Source: Deltaproteobacteria bacterium
Lineage (GTDB): Bacteria; Desulfobacterota; Desulfomonilia; Desulfomonilales; Desulfomonilaceae
Reading direction: 5' to 3'
Assembly: GCA_016875095.1 (NCBI GenBank)
Contig: VGSG01000001.1
Span: 62,001 to 126,000, forward strand
DNA length: 64,000 nucleotides
Under the pieces are notes generated by a model. The model ran no database searches. It saw nothing but the letters and a program-made list of their open reading frames with translations, and was not told where the DNA came from. A program made the position numbers and the translations under genes. Positions 35,089-43,278 of this stretch are shown here, one piece after another; positions within the stretch are counted from its first letter, which is position 1; each line of letters opens with the position of its first letter.

Positions 35089-35186
35089 GGAGGCGGTAGA
35101 GTCCTGGTGGGCTCCGCGGTCTTCAAAACCGTCAGCAGAGCGCTAGTACCGTTCTGGGTGGGTTCGATTCCCATGCGCCTCCGCCA
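35089..35186 (+). tRNA. selC: tRNA-Sec (anticodon TCA)
   Basis: The 98-nt gene, including encoded CCA (35184-35186), has acceptor arms GGAGGCG (35089-35095) and CGCCTCC (35176-35182). The anticodon stem GCGGT/ACCGT frames the loop CTTCAAA with TCA at 35123-35125. The long variable arm (about 35133-35155) and a T arm GGGTTCGATTCCC complete it. The size, extra-long variable arm and UCA anticodon are diagnostic for selenocysteine tRNA. The eighth acceptor pair expected in bacterial tRNA-Sec is a G/G mismatch here. The organism must therefore insert selenocysteine at UGA; selA, selB and selD are not in the window. Confidence 0.93.
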
Positions 35187-35197
35187 AATACCCCCCT

Positions 35198-35929
35198 CTA
35201 ATGTCCAGGTCTTAATTGACTAAGGGCTTCTCGGAACGAGAGGCCACCTACGTCGCACGACCATAGCGTTCCGATTACCCGAGCGATATCCTGCCGGTGT
35301 TCTGGGGGGACGATGAAACCGGGATTGGGCTGAGTCTTCAGCAGGCTAGCGGTTGCTTCGAGTTCTTCTCCGGCTTCATAAGCGGCTCGCACATCCGAAT
35401 CGTCAAAAAGTTCAAAAAGATCGAGAAGGTTTCCATAAAGCCCTTTCGCGTCCAGGTGTTCCAGGATTTGGAAGATCGCGCCATTGAGCGTCACGAGGAG
35501 AGCCGGCATTTCGGCCTTCCCGTCAGGAGGGCACACGCGCCTGGACCACATGCTCCGGCAGGCAAACGGCCGAGTCTCATAAATGCCGCAGCCGTGCGCA
35601 TTCCGAAATGGGCATGGGGCGGCGCTTCGCGTAAGAGATTCGGCGGGTGGTTCTTTCTTGAGCAGACAGTATCCGGCGAGGTGGTTCACTGTGAGTTGGG
35701 GGCGGAGCCCGCCTTCCCAGGAATTGGGAGGAACCGGCGTGGCAAGCTCTTGGAGCCTATCTTCCGTGAACTCCTCAAAAGTGTGCGCCACCTCCAATGT
35801 GGTGGCGAGAACATTGTGGGTGCAGCAGGTGGAGCACTCTTGCCGGCAGGCGACGGGGAAGCGCCGCGCCTCGCGGTCATACAGATCGTATATAACCTGG
35901 AGCGCCTGTTCCTTCAGGGGAAAGCTCAT
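35198..35929 (-). CDS. YkgJ-type cysteine-cluster protein (putative Fe-S or zinc binding)
   Basis: The 243-residue product contains the CxxxCxxCC block CRQECSTCCTHN near residue 26 and a second cluster further on (CPFRNAHGCGIYETRPFACR). This is the pattern of the CxxCxxCC/YkgJ family, thought to bind an Fe-S cluster or zinc; no activity is established. I start it at the ATG at 35929. The same frame is open up to 36514, but that part is antisense to engB and not conserved. It lies right after selC and convergent to it, with 11 nt between. Confidence 0.78.
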   Translation of the reverse strand: MSFPLKEQALQVIYDLYDREARRFPVACRQECSTCCTHNVLATTLEVAHTFEEFTEDRLQELATPVPPNSWEGGLRPQLTVNHLAGYCLLKKEPPAESLTRSAAPCPFRNAHGCGIYETRPFACRSMWSRRVCPPDGKAEMPALLVTLNGAIFQILEHLDAKGLYGNLLDLFELFDDSDVRAAYEAGEELEATASLLKTQPNPGFIVPPEHRQDIARVIGTLWSCDVGGLSFREALSQLRPGH

Positions 35930-36208
35930 ATGACCGCGCCTACTCTTTCCCCATACGTAGCGGTTGGAGCCTGAATGATTTGTTTTTTCACGCTCTTCCT
36001 CCCAACGTCCTTGCAGGATATAATAAATCAAACCATAAGTGTGTAGGGGAAAGTTTTGATCTCCCGAGACCCCATGAATGCTCTCCGTGAGGAGAGTGAT
36101 GTGGACCCTGTAATTCAACGATAGGGGAAATGGCGGAATCGCATTGGCCCGTCTTAGACATCTATTGAAAGTCGGTGGCGTTCCGGCGCCGACGAGAGAC
36201 GCCGGTCC

Positions 36209-36787
36209 ATGAAAATTTTCAGCGCGGACTACATAACCTCGGCCGAAGAGCAGAAGGACTACCCCAGTTGGGGGTTGAGGGAGCTGGCTTTCGGCGGAAG
36301 GTCCAATGTGGGCAAGTCCTCCCTCATTAATACGCTCGTGGGCCGGCGGAATCTGGTGAAAACTTCCAAGACTCCCGGGCGCACCAGGAAGCTCAATTTT
36401 TTTCTCATCAACGGAGCCTTCGCATTTGTAGACCTGCCGGGATACGGTTTCGCTCGGGCGCCTCTTGCCGTAAGGGAAAGATGGGGCCCCATGGTGGAGA
36501 CTTACCTCACTCAACGACGTGAACTGGCGGGCATGGTGATGGTGGTCGATTCACGGCTTCGGCCCACGGACGGAGACAAGGAGCTGGCGCTTTTTCTGCG
36601 TCATTACCGCATCCCGTTGGTCATTGCAGCCACTAAAGCGGACAAGATTTCTCGCTCGGAGATGATGGCGCGGCGCAGATCAATTCGGGAGGAGCTTGAT
36701 CACGACGCTCCCATAATTCCCTTCTCCGCGCGTAGCGGTCAGGGAAAAAAGGAATTGTGGAAAGAGATCAAAAGCCTTATAGAGTGA
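36209..36787 (+). CDS. engB: Ribosome biogenesis GTPase EngB/YsxC
   Basis: EngB is an essential small GTPase for large-subunit assembly. The 192-residue product shows G1 GRSNVGKSSLINTLVG, the TRKLNFF switch, DLPGYGFARAP (G3), and G4 ATKADKIS, in family order. The length is normal. The ribosome site is weak. In the 279-nt gap upstream, TATAAT lies at 36019-36024 but without a clear -35 box. rng follows 91 nt downstream, a plausible ribosome-biogenesis pair. Confidence 0.95.
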   Translation: MKIFSADYITSAEEQKDYPSWGLRELAFGGRSNVGKSSLINTLVGRRNLVKTSKTPGRTRKLNFFLINGAFAFVDLPGYGFARAPLAVRERWGPMVETYLTQRRELAGMVMVVDSRLRPTDGDKELALFLRHYRIPLVIAATKADKISRSEMMARRRSIREELDHDAPIIPFSARSGQGKKELWKEIKSLIE

Positions 36788-36878
36788 AGCGGCTCCGGGC
36801 CCGGTGGCGTTCCCTCCGGCTCGATAGCCGGCTCCCAGGGCTTTTACTCGAAAACTATCTGAAGGAAAAAGAATCGGA

Positions 36879-38729
36879 ATGGCCATGAAAATGCTTATCA
36901 ATGCCGTTCATCCGGAGGAATGCCGCGTCGCGGTGGTATCCGACGGTCTTCTGGATGAATTGGATGTCCAGGTGAAAACCTATGAGGCCACCCTTGCGAA
37001 CATCTACAAGGGAGTCATAACGAGGGTGGAGCCCTCTTTGCAGGCGGTTTTCGTCGACTATGGGGCGGAAAAGAACGGTTTTCTGCCCATTAGCGACGTT
37101 CATCCGTCATATCTTCCCGAATCGTTCACTGAAGGACGCAAGCGACCCCGCATTGAAGATGTCTTCAAGAAAGGTGACGAGGTCATCGTGCAGGTGACCA
37201 AAGAGGCGCGCTCCACGAAAGGCGCGAGCCTGACAACCACCGTCTCGCTTGCCGGTCGGTATTTGGTCCTGATGCCCGGGTCCGATTTGCAAGGGATCTC
37301 GCGGAAGATTGAGGACGAGGCCGAGCGTGAGAAACTGCGAGACATCATGAAGCAGCTCAAGATGCCGGAAAACATGGGCTGCATTATCCGCACGGCCGGT
37401 TTGGGACGGTCCAAGACGGAACTCACCAGAGATCTCTCTTACGTGCTGAAGCTTTGGAAAACCATAGAAGAGGAGGTCAATCAGGTCACCGCGCCCGCTC
37501 TCCTGTACCGGGAAGAGGATCTGGTGATCCGTTCCATAAGGGATCACTTCACGCCGGAAATTACCGAGATCCTCGTGGACGACAAGGCCGTGTACAACAA
37601 GGCCAAGGAGTTCTTCCGGGAAGTGATGCCGAAATACGAGGGACTGGTTAAGCTCTACCAAGAGAAGCGACCGATTTTCAATAAGTACCAGTTGGAAGAG
37701 CAGGTCGAGCAGATCCATCAGAAACGAATCGACCTCAAGTCCGGCGGCTATATTGTCATCGAGCCTACGGAAGCGGTTGTCACGATAGACGTGAACTCGG
37801 GGAGCGCGACAAGAGAAAAGGGGGTCGCGGAAACCGCGTTTCGCGTCAATATGGAAGCCGCTCCGGAGATCGCGCGACAACTTCGTCTGCGTGACTTGGG
37901 CGGTATAATTATTATCGATTTCATCGATATGGCCTTGAAGAAACACAACCTGGAAGTGGAAAAGGCCCTCAAAGCGGAACTGAGAAAGGATAGGGCCAAG
38001 ACCAAGGTGCTCAGGATTTCCTCCTTGGGCGTGCTGGAACTGTCGCGCCAGCGGCTCAAGTCTTCCCTGGGAACCGGCGAATACCTGGAGTGCGGCTACT
38101 GCCAGGGATCGGGCAAGGTCCGATCCCCTGAGATGGTGGCCCTTTCGGTCTATCGCAAGATCAAGTCGCTCGTGATCAAGCCGGATGTTTCTGAGGTCAG
38201 GGCTGAAGTCCCGCCAAAGGTCGCCGAGTATCTCCTCAACAAGATGCGGGCTCTTCTCGTGGAACTGGAGGATACTTACGGCCGCGTGATTGTTGTCACC
38301 AAGGAGGTAACACCCACCAGCGAAGTAGCCATCGATACAATTAAACGTGCCCCGGCGCCTCAACCGGTCTTGACGGAAGTGCCCGGCGAGGCGGCTTCGG
38401 CGGAGCCGGTGGCGGGCGTGGAAACGGAATCCTCAGCGCAGGACGTAAAGAAGAGCAAGAGAGCCCCGCGTCGTCGTCGGAGAACCAAGCGGAAATCCGG
38501 CGCGGCGACGGCTGAGAAAAAAAGGGCTGCGGAAGCCCCCGATCTCTTTGGCGAGCAGCCGGAAGTCGCCCCAGAGCCCGCTCATGCCGCGGAAGGCTCC
38601 AGCCCTGCCAAAACACCGGCCCAGGAGGAAGTAATAAGGCCGCCAGCGAATATGGAGCCGTCGGAAGCCGTCGAACAAGAAGGAAAGCGCAAACGAGGTT
38701 CTTTGCGGCGCTGGCTACCCTTCTTCTGA
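36879..38729 (+). CDS. rng: Ribonuclease G/E family endoribonuclease
   Basis: The protein cleaves mRNA and rRNA precursors 5'-end-dependently. It shows the S1 RNA-binding domain from about residue 35 (ANIYKGVITRVEPSLQAVFV with DYGAEKNGFLP), the catalytic DNase I-like domain with VTIDVNSGSA and GGIIIIDFIDM (metal-binding aspartates), and the zinc-link pair in LECGYCQGSGKVRS. At 616 residues it is longer than RNase G (about 490). The extra C-terminus is basic and Pro/Ala/Glu-rich (APRRRRRTKRKSG), and the end EGKRKRGSLRRWLPFF resembles a short membrane or degradosome anchor. RNase E-like scaffolding is possible. Confidence 0.93.
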   Translation: MAMKMLINAVHPEECRVAVVSDGLLDELDVQVKTYEATLANIYKGVITRVEPSLQAVFVDYGAEKNGFLPISDVHPSYLPESFTEGRKRPRIEDVFKKGDEVIVQVTKEARSTKGASLTTTVSLAGRYLVLMPGSDLQGISRKIEDEAEREKLRDIMKQLKMPENMGCIIRTAGLGRSKTELTRDLSYVLKLWKTIEEEVNQVTAPALLYREEDLVIRSIRDHFTPEITEILVDDKAVYNKAKEFFREVMPKYEGLVKLYQEKRPIFNKYQLEEQVEQIHQKRIDLKSGGYIVIEPTEAVVTIDVNSGSATREKGVAETAFRVNMEAAPEIARQLRLRDLGGIIIIDFIDMALKKHNLEVEKALKAELRKDRAKTKVLRISSLGVLELSRQRLKSSLGTGEYLECGYCQGSGKVRSPEMVALSVYRKIKSLVIKPDVSEVRAEVPPKVAEYLLNKMRALLVELEDTYGRVIVVTKEVTPTSEVAIDTIKRAPAPQPVLTEVPGEAASAEPVAGVETESSAQDVKKSKRAPRRRRRTKRKSGAATAEKKRAAEAPDLFGEQPEVAPEPAHAAEGSSPAKTPAQEEVIRPPANMEPSEAVEQEGKRKRGSLRRWLPFF

Positions 38730-38895
38730 CCAGACTCAGTCTCCCACCGACACCGACATGATCAGTCCTGCAATCCTGTTGCGCGTATCGGCAAAAACTG
38801 TTAGCGTAAATGCAGAGGATTCACTCGACTGAGTCCCGCAAAAGCCTCTTCCAAAATACGCCTTTAACATACTGGGGAGAAAGGAGCATCGCACC

Positions 38896-39969
38896 ATGAG
38901 CAAGAGCAAGAGCGTTGTTCATGTGGTGGGCACAGGCACCATCGGTGAACCGCTGATCGGTCTGCTCTGTTCATTCAAGGATCAGGCAGGCTTCAGCGAG
39001 GTGACATTTCACAAGCGCTCGCCTGTGGTAAGGGATTTGCCCAAGATCCGGGCGCTCATCAGCCGAGGGGCGAAACTGGTTGTGGATGAACACAAGATCT
39101 CGGATTTCGAAGCCCTGGATCTCAAGCCTGCCCTGGTGCATGAGGAGGCCCTGGAAAAGGCCGACGTGGTCATTGATTGCACGCCCTCCGGCGTCGGTAT
39201 CTCAAACAAGAACGAATTCTACAAGAAATACCTGGAGTCGACCAAGGGCTTCATAGCGCAGGGGAGCGAATTCGGTTTCGGCAAGATGTACGCCCGCGGC
39301 ATCAATGATGAGTCCCTCAAGGTGGGAGAGGATCGATTCATTCACGTGGTGAGCTGCAATACGCACAACCTATGCGCATTGATCAATACGGTGGCTTTGG
39401 AAGACGGAAACGACAACCTTGAAGAAGGCCGGTTCCTTTGCATTAGACGGGCCAATGACATCAGCCAGGTCAAAGGCTTTGTCCCGTCTCCTGACGTTGG
39501 CAGACATGGTGATCCGGTCTTCGGAACCCACCACGCTCGGGACGCTTATCACTTGTTCAGAACCAAGGGCTTGGAGCTGAATCTGTGGTCGTCAGCGCTT
39601 AAGGCCAACACGCAGTACATGCACTGCATCTACTTTACCTTGAAGCTCAAGAAAGCAATTACCAAGGAAGAAGTGATCCGGCGATTCACCGAGGATGACC
39701 GTATCAGCCTCACCAAAAAGCAATCAGCATGTGAGGTCTTCTCATTCGGCCGTGACCACGGGTACTTTGGGCGAATTCTCAATCAGACCGTAATCGTGGA
39801 GCCCTCCATCGAGGTGCGCAAAGGCCACGAAGTAATCGGCTTCTGTTTTACTCCGCAAGATGGTAACTCGCTGCTCAGTTCGTTCAGCGCGGCCACCTGG
39901 TTTCTCTATCCTGACGATTACGCGGAGCGGGTCCAGTGCCTCAAGCCGTACTTCTTCCAGGAGGTCTGA
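38896..39969 (+). CDS. Type II (archaeal-type) glyceraldehyde-3-phosphate dehydrogenase-like protein
   Basis: The 357-residue sequence follows the archaeal, not the bacterial, GAPDH family. It has VVGTGTIGEPLIGLL at the nucleotide site, VVIDCTPSGVGISNKNEFYK, FIAQGSEFGFGKMYARGIND, and VVSCNTHNLC with the catalytic Cys154 (the usual SCNTT reads SCNTH). FGTHHARDA matches the usual SHHGPD. The family oxidises GAP with NAD(P) and phosphate; here substitutions near the active site make another aldehyde possible. AAGGAG lies 9 nt before the ATG. It stands alone; no other glycolytic gene is near. Transfer from archaea or an old paralogue are both possible. Confidence 0.8.
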   Translation: MSKSKSVVHVVGTGTIGEPLIGLLCSFKDQAGFSEVTFHKRSPVVRDLPKIRALISRGAKLVVDEHKISDFEALDLKPALVHEEALEKADVVIDCTPSGVGISNKNEFYKKYLESTKGFIAQGSEFGFGKMYARGINDESLKVGEDRFIHVVSCNTHNLCALINTVALEDGNDNLEEGRFLCIRRANDISQVKGFVPSPDVGRHGDPVFGTHHARDAYHLFRTKGLELNLWSSALKANTQYMHCIYFTLKLKKAITKEEVIRRFTEDDRISLTKKQSACEVFSFGRDHGYFGRILNQTVIVEPSIEVRKGHEVIGFCFTPQDGNSLLSSFSAATWFLYPDDYAERVQCLKPYFFQEV

Positions 39970-40009
39970 TCAAGCACGGGGGAGATCGTTCACCAAAATT
40001 AGTTATTAT

Positions 40010-40057
40010 ACCCCGGAGGTGATTTGTTCGCCGGCGCTCTCGATCATGCTCCGGGGT
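40010..40057 (+). terminator. Long-loop hairpin upstream of the NUDIX gene
   Basis: ACCCCGGAG (40010-40018) pairs with CTCCGGGGT (40049-40057) over nine bases around a 30-nt loop, followed by TCGTTTG. It may end the GAPDH-like transcript or be a leader structure of the NUDIX gene 41 nt downstream. Confidence 0.35.
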
Positions 40058-40097
40058 TCGTTTGTGGAGTTGGGTCATATTGACGGAAGAAATTGGA

Positions 40098-40538
40098 ATG
40101 TCTCGAGAGTACCCTTCCCGTCCTTTGGTGGGCGTGGGAGCGGTGATCGTGTATAAAGGGCGGGTAGCGCTGGTGCGGCGTGCTCATCCCCCTGCGAAGG
40201 GCCGGTGGAGCATCCCCGGGGGTCTTGTGCGTGTCGGCGAGACGCTGAAAGAAGCAGTGGTGAGAGAAGCGTCCGAAGAGACAAACCTGGACGTGGAGCC
40301 GCTCGACCTGATTGAAGTGGTTGAGCGAATTTTCCCTGATAAAGACGGCCGTATTCAGTATCATTATGTCCTGGCGGACTACGTGTGCTCGGTAAGATCG
40401 GGGGTCCTCACCCCGGCGTCGGATGTCTCCGAGGCTGCTTGGGTGACCTTGGACGAAATGCCGGGGCTCAAAGTGCCTCGGGTCACTGTTGAAGTGATCA
40501 GGAAAGCGCTTCAGAAACTGAAACGTTGGTCTTCATGA
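40098..40538 (+). CDS. NUDIX hydrolase
   Basis: The 146-residue protein has a complete Nudix box: GLVRVGETLKEAVVREASEE, continuing TNLDV (G-x5-E-x7-RE-x2-EE). It is preceded by GRWSIPGG, typical of MutT/ADP-ribose-pyrophosphatase relatives that clean up nucleotide diphosphates. The substrate is open: ADP-ribose, NADH or oxidised nucleotides. I start at the ATG at 40098 and not at the in-frame codon at 40062, which lies just past a hairpin. It precedes the condensation-domain gene by about 40 nt, and no functional link is evident. Confidence 0.88.
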   Translation: MSREYPSRPLVGVGAVIVYKGRVALVRRAHPPAKGRWSIPGGLVRVGETLKEAVVREASEETNLDVEPLDLIEVVERIFPDKDGRIQYHYVLADYVCSVRSGVLTPASDVSEAAWVTLDEMPGLKVPRVTVEVIRKALQKLKRWSS

Positions 40539-40577
40539 CCTACTGACACAACACTCTCGCCTGCTTTCTGTGTGCAA

Positions 40578-41993
40578 ATGCCCATGAAGCACCCCCCTCA
40601 AACTCCCCAAGAAGCCACACGGCTCGATCCCCTCTCCGAGATGCTAGCGCTCTCGACACGACGCAATACCAAGAATGTGATCATTGTCGGGGTGGAACTC
40701 CACGGTCCCATAGAAATGGATCTCATGGTAGAGGGCACTCGTCGCGCAACGCAAGCTTATCCGCAGTTCCAGCGCTGCTTGCGAGAAGTCAAAGGGCGCG
40801 GGGGATACTGCCTCTATCGGGAGCCTCGACCTGACCTTGAATTTCCGGTGTTCGTCCACTCAATGGAGGGAACTCTATCATCGCAACTTCCCATGGACGC
40901 GGTGCTCAATCGCATGGCCCCTCGCCTTGACAGGGAATGGGATCTCTTTCGAGAACTTCCGGCTGAGTGTCACTATTTCCGTTTTTCAGAGGATTTCTAC
41001 GTTCTTTGCCCGGTCATGCACCATTCGGCCGGGGATGGTGGAACTGCATCGGAGTTCGGCCGAGAGATCCTCTTCAGCTACCACGAACTCCTAACCGGAC
41101 AAAAGCCCGGCGCTTCTTGCTACCAACAGGGCGTGTCCACGGCTCAGAAGCGCACGGCAAGACCGCGAAAGAAGACCTGGAACGACCTGCTCTTCAGCGC
41201 GCGGAACTCGCTGGCGCCCGTGCTCGCCAAATCCTCGCTTCCGGCAGGCACGGGCGACCCTCACGATCAGCGCCAGCACCAAACGAAGAGGATTTTGTCA
41301 GAAGAAGAGACGGAACGGATCATGAAGGCCTCTCAAGCCCGAGGCGCTTCACTTATCGATGCCCTAGCGGCGTCCACCGCGCTCGCGGTGGACATCTGGA
41401 ACCGTGACCGGGGCGTTCCACCCGGTGTTCTCACCACTTCCATCAGTGTGAACATGAGGGGGAGGCGCAAAGAACTCGACACGGCCAACAACAGCGGTCT
41501 GCTCTATTTCACGTCAAAGCCGGAACAGCGCAAGGACCCCGATCAATTTGCGCGACTGATTTCGACGGCGCGCATCAGCCAGTTCCGAAAACAGATGGAC
41601 CTGGAATTTTATGAAAACGTGGTGCGTATGAACAGAGCACTTCGCCGATTGCCTTATGAAACCAGGCGCCGCATTGTGCACTTCATTTCCAACAAACATC
41701 AGGTCTCGGTCGCGGTCACGCTCTTGGGAGTGATCTGGCCCGAAGAGAAAAACGGGCGCCCAACCGCGAATTCGTGCCTCGTACAGGTTGGTGAAGCCGA
41801 AGCGCTCCAAGTCTACGGAATCGGATACAAGCTGCTCTCCAGCACGCACCTGCTCCTGATTGTGTACTTCTTTCGCAACAGACTCAACCTCGCGCTGGCA
41901 GCCTCCGCGTGCCTCTTCACCCGCGAAGAGGCTGAAGCCTTCCTCGACCTGATCCAGCGACAACTGCTGGAACGAACCCCGGAAAAGCCATAG
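40578..41993 (+). CDS. Stand-alone condensation-domain/acyltransferase-like protein
   Basis: The 471-residue protein has the fold signature of CoA-dependent acyltransferases and NRPS condensation domains: the active motif HHSAGDGGT (HHxxxDG, in LCPVMHHSAGDGG) near residue 153, TTSISVNMRGRRKE, and an NNSGLLYF segment equal to the DFG-like latch region. Such proteins make amide or ester bonds from acyl or peptidyl donors; PapA-type and alcohol-acetyl-transferase relatives are stand-alone like this. No NRPS, PKS or carrier-protein gene is near. The start has no ribosome site; the GTG at 40572 is equally possible. Confidence 0.75.
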   Translation: MPMKHPPQTPQEATRLDPLSEMLALSTRRNTKNVIIVGVELHGPIEMDLMVEGTRRATQAYPQFQRCLREVKGRGGYCLYREPRPDLEFPVFVHSMEGTLSSQLPMDAVLNRMAPRLDREWDLFRELPAECHYFRFSEDFYVLCPVMHHSAGDGGTASEFGREILFSYHELLTGQKPGASCYQQGVSTAQKRTARPRKKTWNDLLFSARNSLAPVLAKSSLPAGTGDPHDQRQHQTKRILSEEETERIMKASQARGASLIDALAASTALAVDIWNRDRGVPPGVLTTSISVNMRGRRKELDTANNSGLLYFTSKPEQRKDPDQFARLISTARISQFRKQMDLEFYENVVRMNRALRRLPYETRRRIVHFISNKHQVSVAVTLLGVIWPEEKNGRPTANSCLVQVGEAEALQVYGIGYKLLSSTHLLLIVYFFRNRLNLALAASACLFTREEAEAFLDLIQRQLLERTPEKP

Positions 41994-42052
41994 GAAATGT
42001 TTGTTGGAGGCGCCAGGGAGGGCTCTTCTTGCTCAAGGAGCTTCCCAGGATC

Positions 42053-43267
42053 CTAACTCGCGGCCTGGATCCTCTTAACGTCCAGGAGTTCGAGGAAGCT
42101 GCCGATCTGGTTCTGTATGGATTCGATGGTATAGAGCCTAGGGTCGTTGTGGTCCGCTTCAATGATGACTCCCGGGACACCCGTTTCTTCAGTCACGGCA
42201 CGGCGCACCTCGGGAATGTCTTGCGAGAGATATTTGCAGCTTCGGTTTGAGTGGTACAAGAACCCGTTCAGCTTATATTCTCGCGCGAGCTGAGAATAGT
42301 GCTCGATGCGTTTGTTCAAGTGAAAATTCATTTCGTACAGGTACTGTTGTGTCCAGTCTCCGAAAGGATCGTCTTCACTCACCGCGAGCTTGCTCCAGGC
42401 CCAAGTATAGATCGAAGTGACCAGAGCCGCGCCGTGGTCCGACAGAAACGTGGAGAGCGTCCTCATTTCGGGCCAAATCGGCAAGTTGTCCCAGAAGAGC
42501 CGGTAGCGTTCATTTTCCACCGCGCCGATTCCTTGAGCCACCCTCTGCTCCAGCTCGTTCACCAGAGCCTGATAGAAATCGATAGCGGCCTGGGTCCCTC
42601 TCTGTGACACAATGGGAAACATGGCGACAAATTGATCGAATACCGTCATAGGCGCGGGAATGCTCGTGCCGAGAGCCAGCATCCTGGTCCATAGTTCCGA
42701 AGCTTTCCGTGAAACGCGAATGGTCTCTTTGAACCGATCCTGATCCAGGGTCTTGCCGGTGATCTTTTCGGTTAGGCCCACCAGGTCTTCCAGTTGGGCC
42801 CGGACGTACCGTTCGGCCGCGGGATCGGGTTCTCCTCGTCCGGAATGCGGCACGTCGATCAGCACCATAGGTACCTGGTAATGGCGGCTGAGCACTTCGA
42901 ACCATTTGGCAAGCGTTCCGCACTGGCAGTTGGAAACCAGGAGCAGATCAGGCTTGGGTAAACCGAAAGTCGGGCTCTGTCCTGTCTTGATCGCGCCGAA
43001 ATCGCATCGCGCGTACGAACAGACGTCGATGGGGTAGCCCATCGCCTCAGCCGCGGGCGCGACCGCCGGAGACATCTTGCGAGCCCCAAGGATCGCTGCG
43101 TGGTTTTCCGGGTAGATGGGAAACATGTCCATTGCGTAGAGGAGTTCCACGGGCGTAAAGACGTTCACGTACACCACGGGCTTGCCGTTCTGGCGAGCGC
43201 TGTGCGCGGCGGTGAAGTATTCGATGGTAATCTGCTTGATCTGCTTGAGTGATTCTATTGGCTGCAT
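42053..43267 (-). CDS. 2-hydroxyacyl-CoA dehydratase/benzoyl-CoA reductase-like subunit
   Basis: The 404-residue protein is one subunit of the HgdB/BcrB-type family, which holds a 4Fe-4S cluster and uses electrons energised by an ATP-dependent activator. Visible landmarks: FTPVELLYAMDMFPIYPENHAA at the N-terminus, the cysteine block DVCSYARCDFG, and LLVSNCQCGTLAKWFEVLSRHYQVPM. It acts in dehydration of 2-hydroxyacyl-CoA or in ring reduction of benzoyl-CoA; which one is not readable. ATG at 43267 with GGAG at 6 nt. It lies 11 nt after the companion subunit. Confidence 0.85.
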   Translation of the reverse strand: MQPIESLKQIKQITIEYFTAAHSARQNGKPVVYVNVFTPVELLYAMDMFPIYPENHAAILGARKMSPAVAPAAEAMGYPIDVCSYARCDFGAIKTGQSPTFGLPKPDLLLVSNCQCGTLAKWFEVLSRHYQVPMVLIDVPHSGRGEPDPAAERYVRAQLEDLVGLTEKITGKTLDQDRFKETIRVSRKASELWTRMLALGTSIPAPMTVFDQFVAMFPIVSQRGTQAAIDFYQALVNELEQRVAQGIGAVENERYRLFWDNLPIWPEMRTLSTFLSDHGAALVTSIYTWAWSKLAVSEDDPFGDWTQQYLYEMNFHLNKRIEHYSQLAREYKLNGFLYHSNRSCKYLSQDIPEVRRAVTEETGVPGVIIEADHNDPRLYTIESIQNQIGSFLELLDVKRIQAAS

Positions 43268-43278
43268 AGGTGTCTCCG

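Noticed and set aside
34953-35174. N-terminal extension of the DNA-alkyl transferase
   Set aside because: It would start within the tRNA-Sec gene; AGGAGG marks the ATG at 34952.
35930-36514. N-terminal extension of the cysteine-cluster protein by 195 codons
   Set aside because: The extension is antisense to engB and carries no domain; the ATG at 35929 fits the family length.
37107-38363. 418-codon open frame on the minus strand
   Set aside because: Antisense to the conserved RNase G/E gene, with no similarity of its own.
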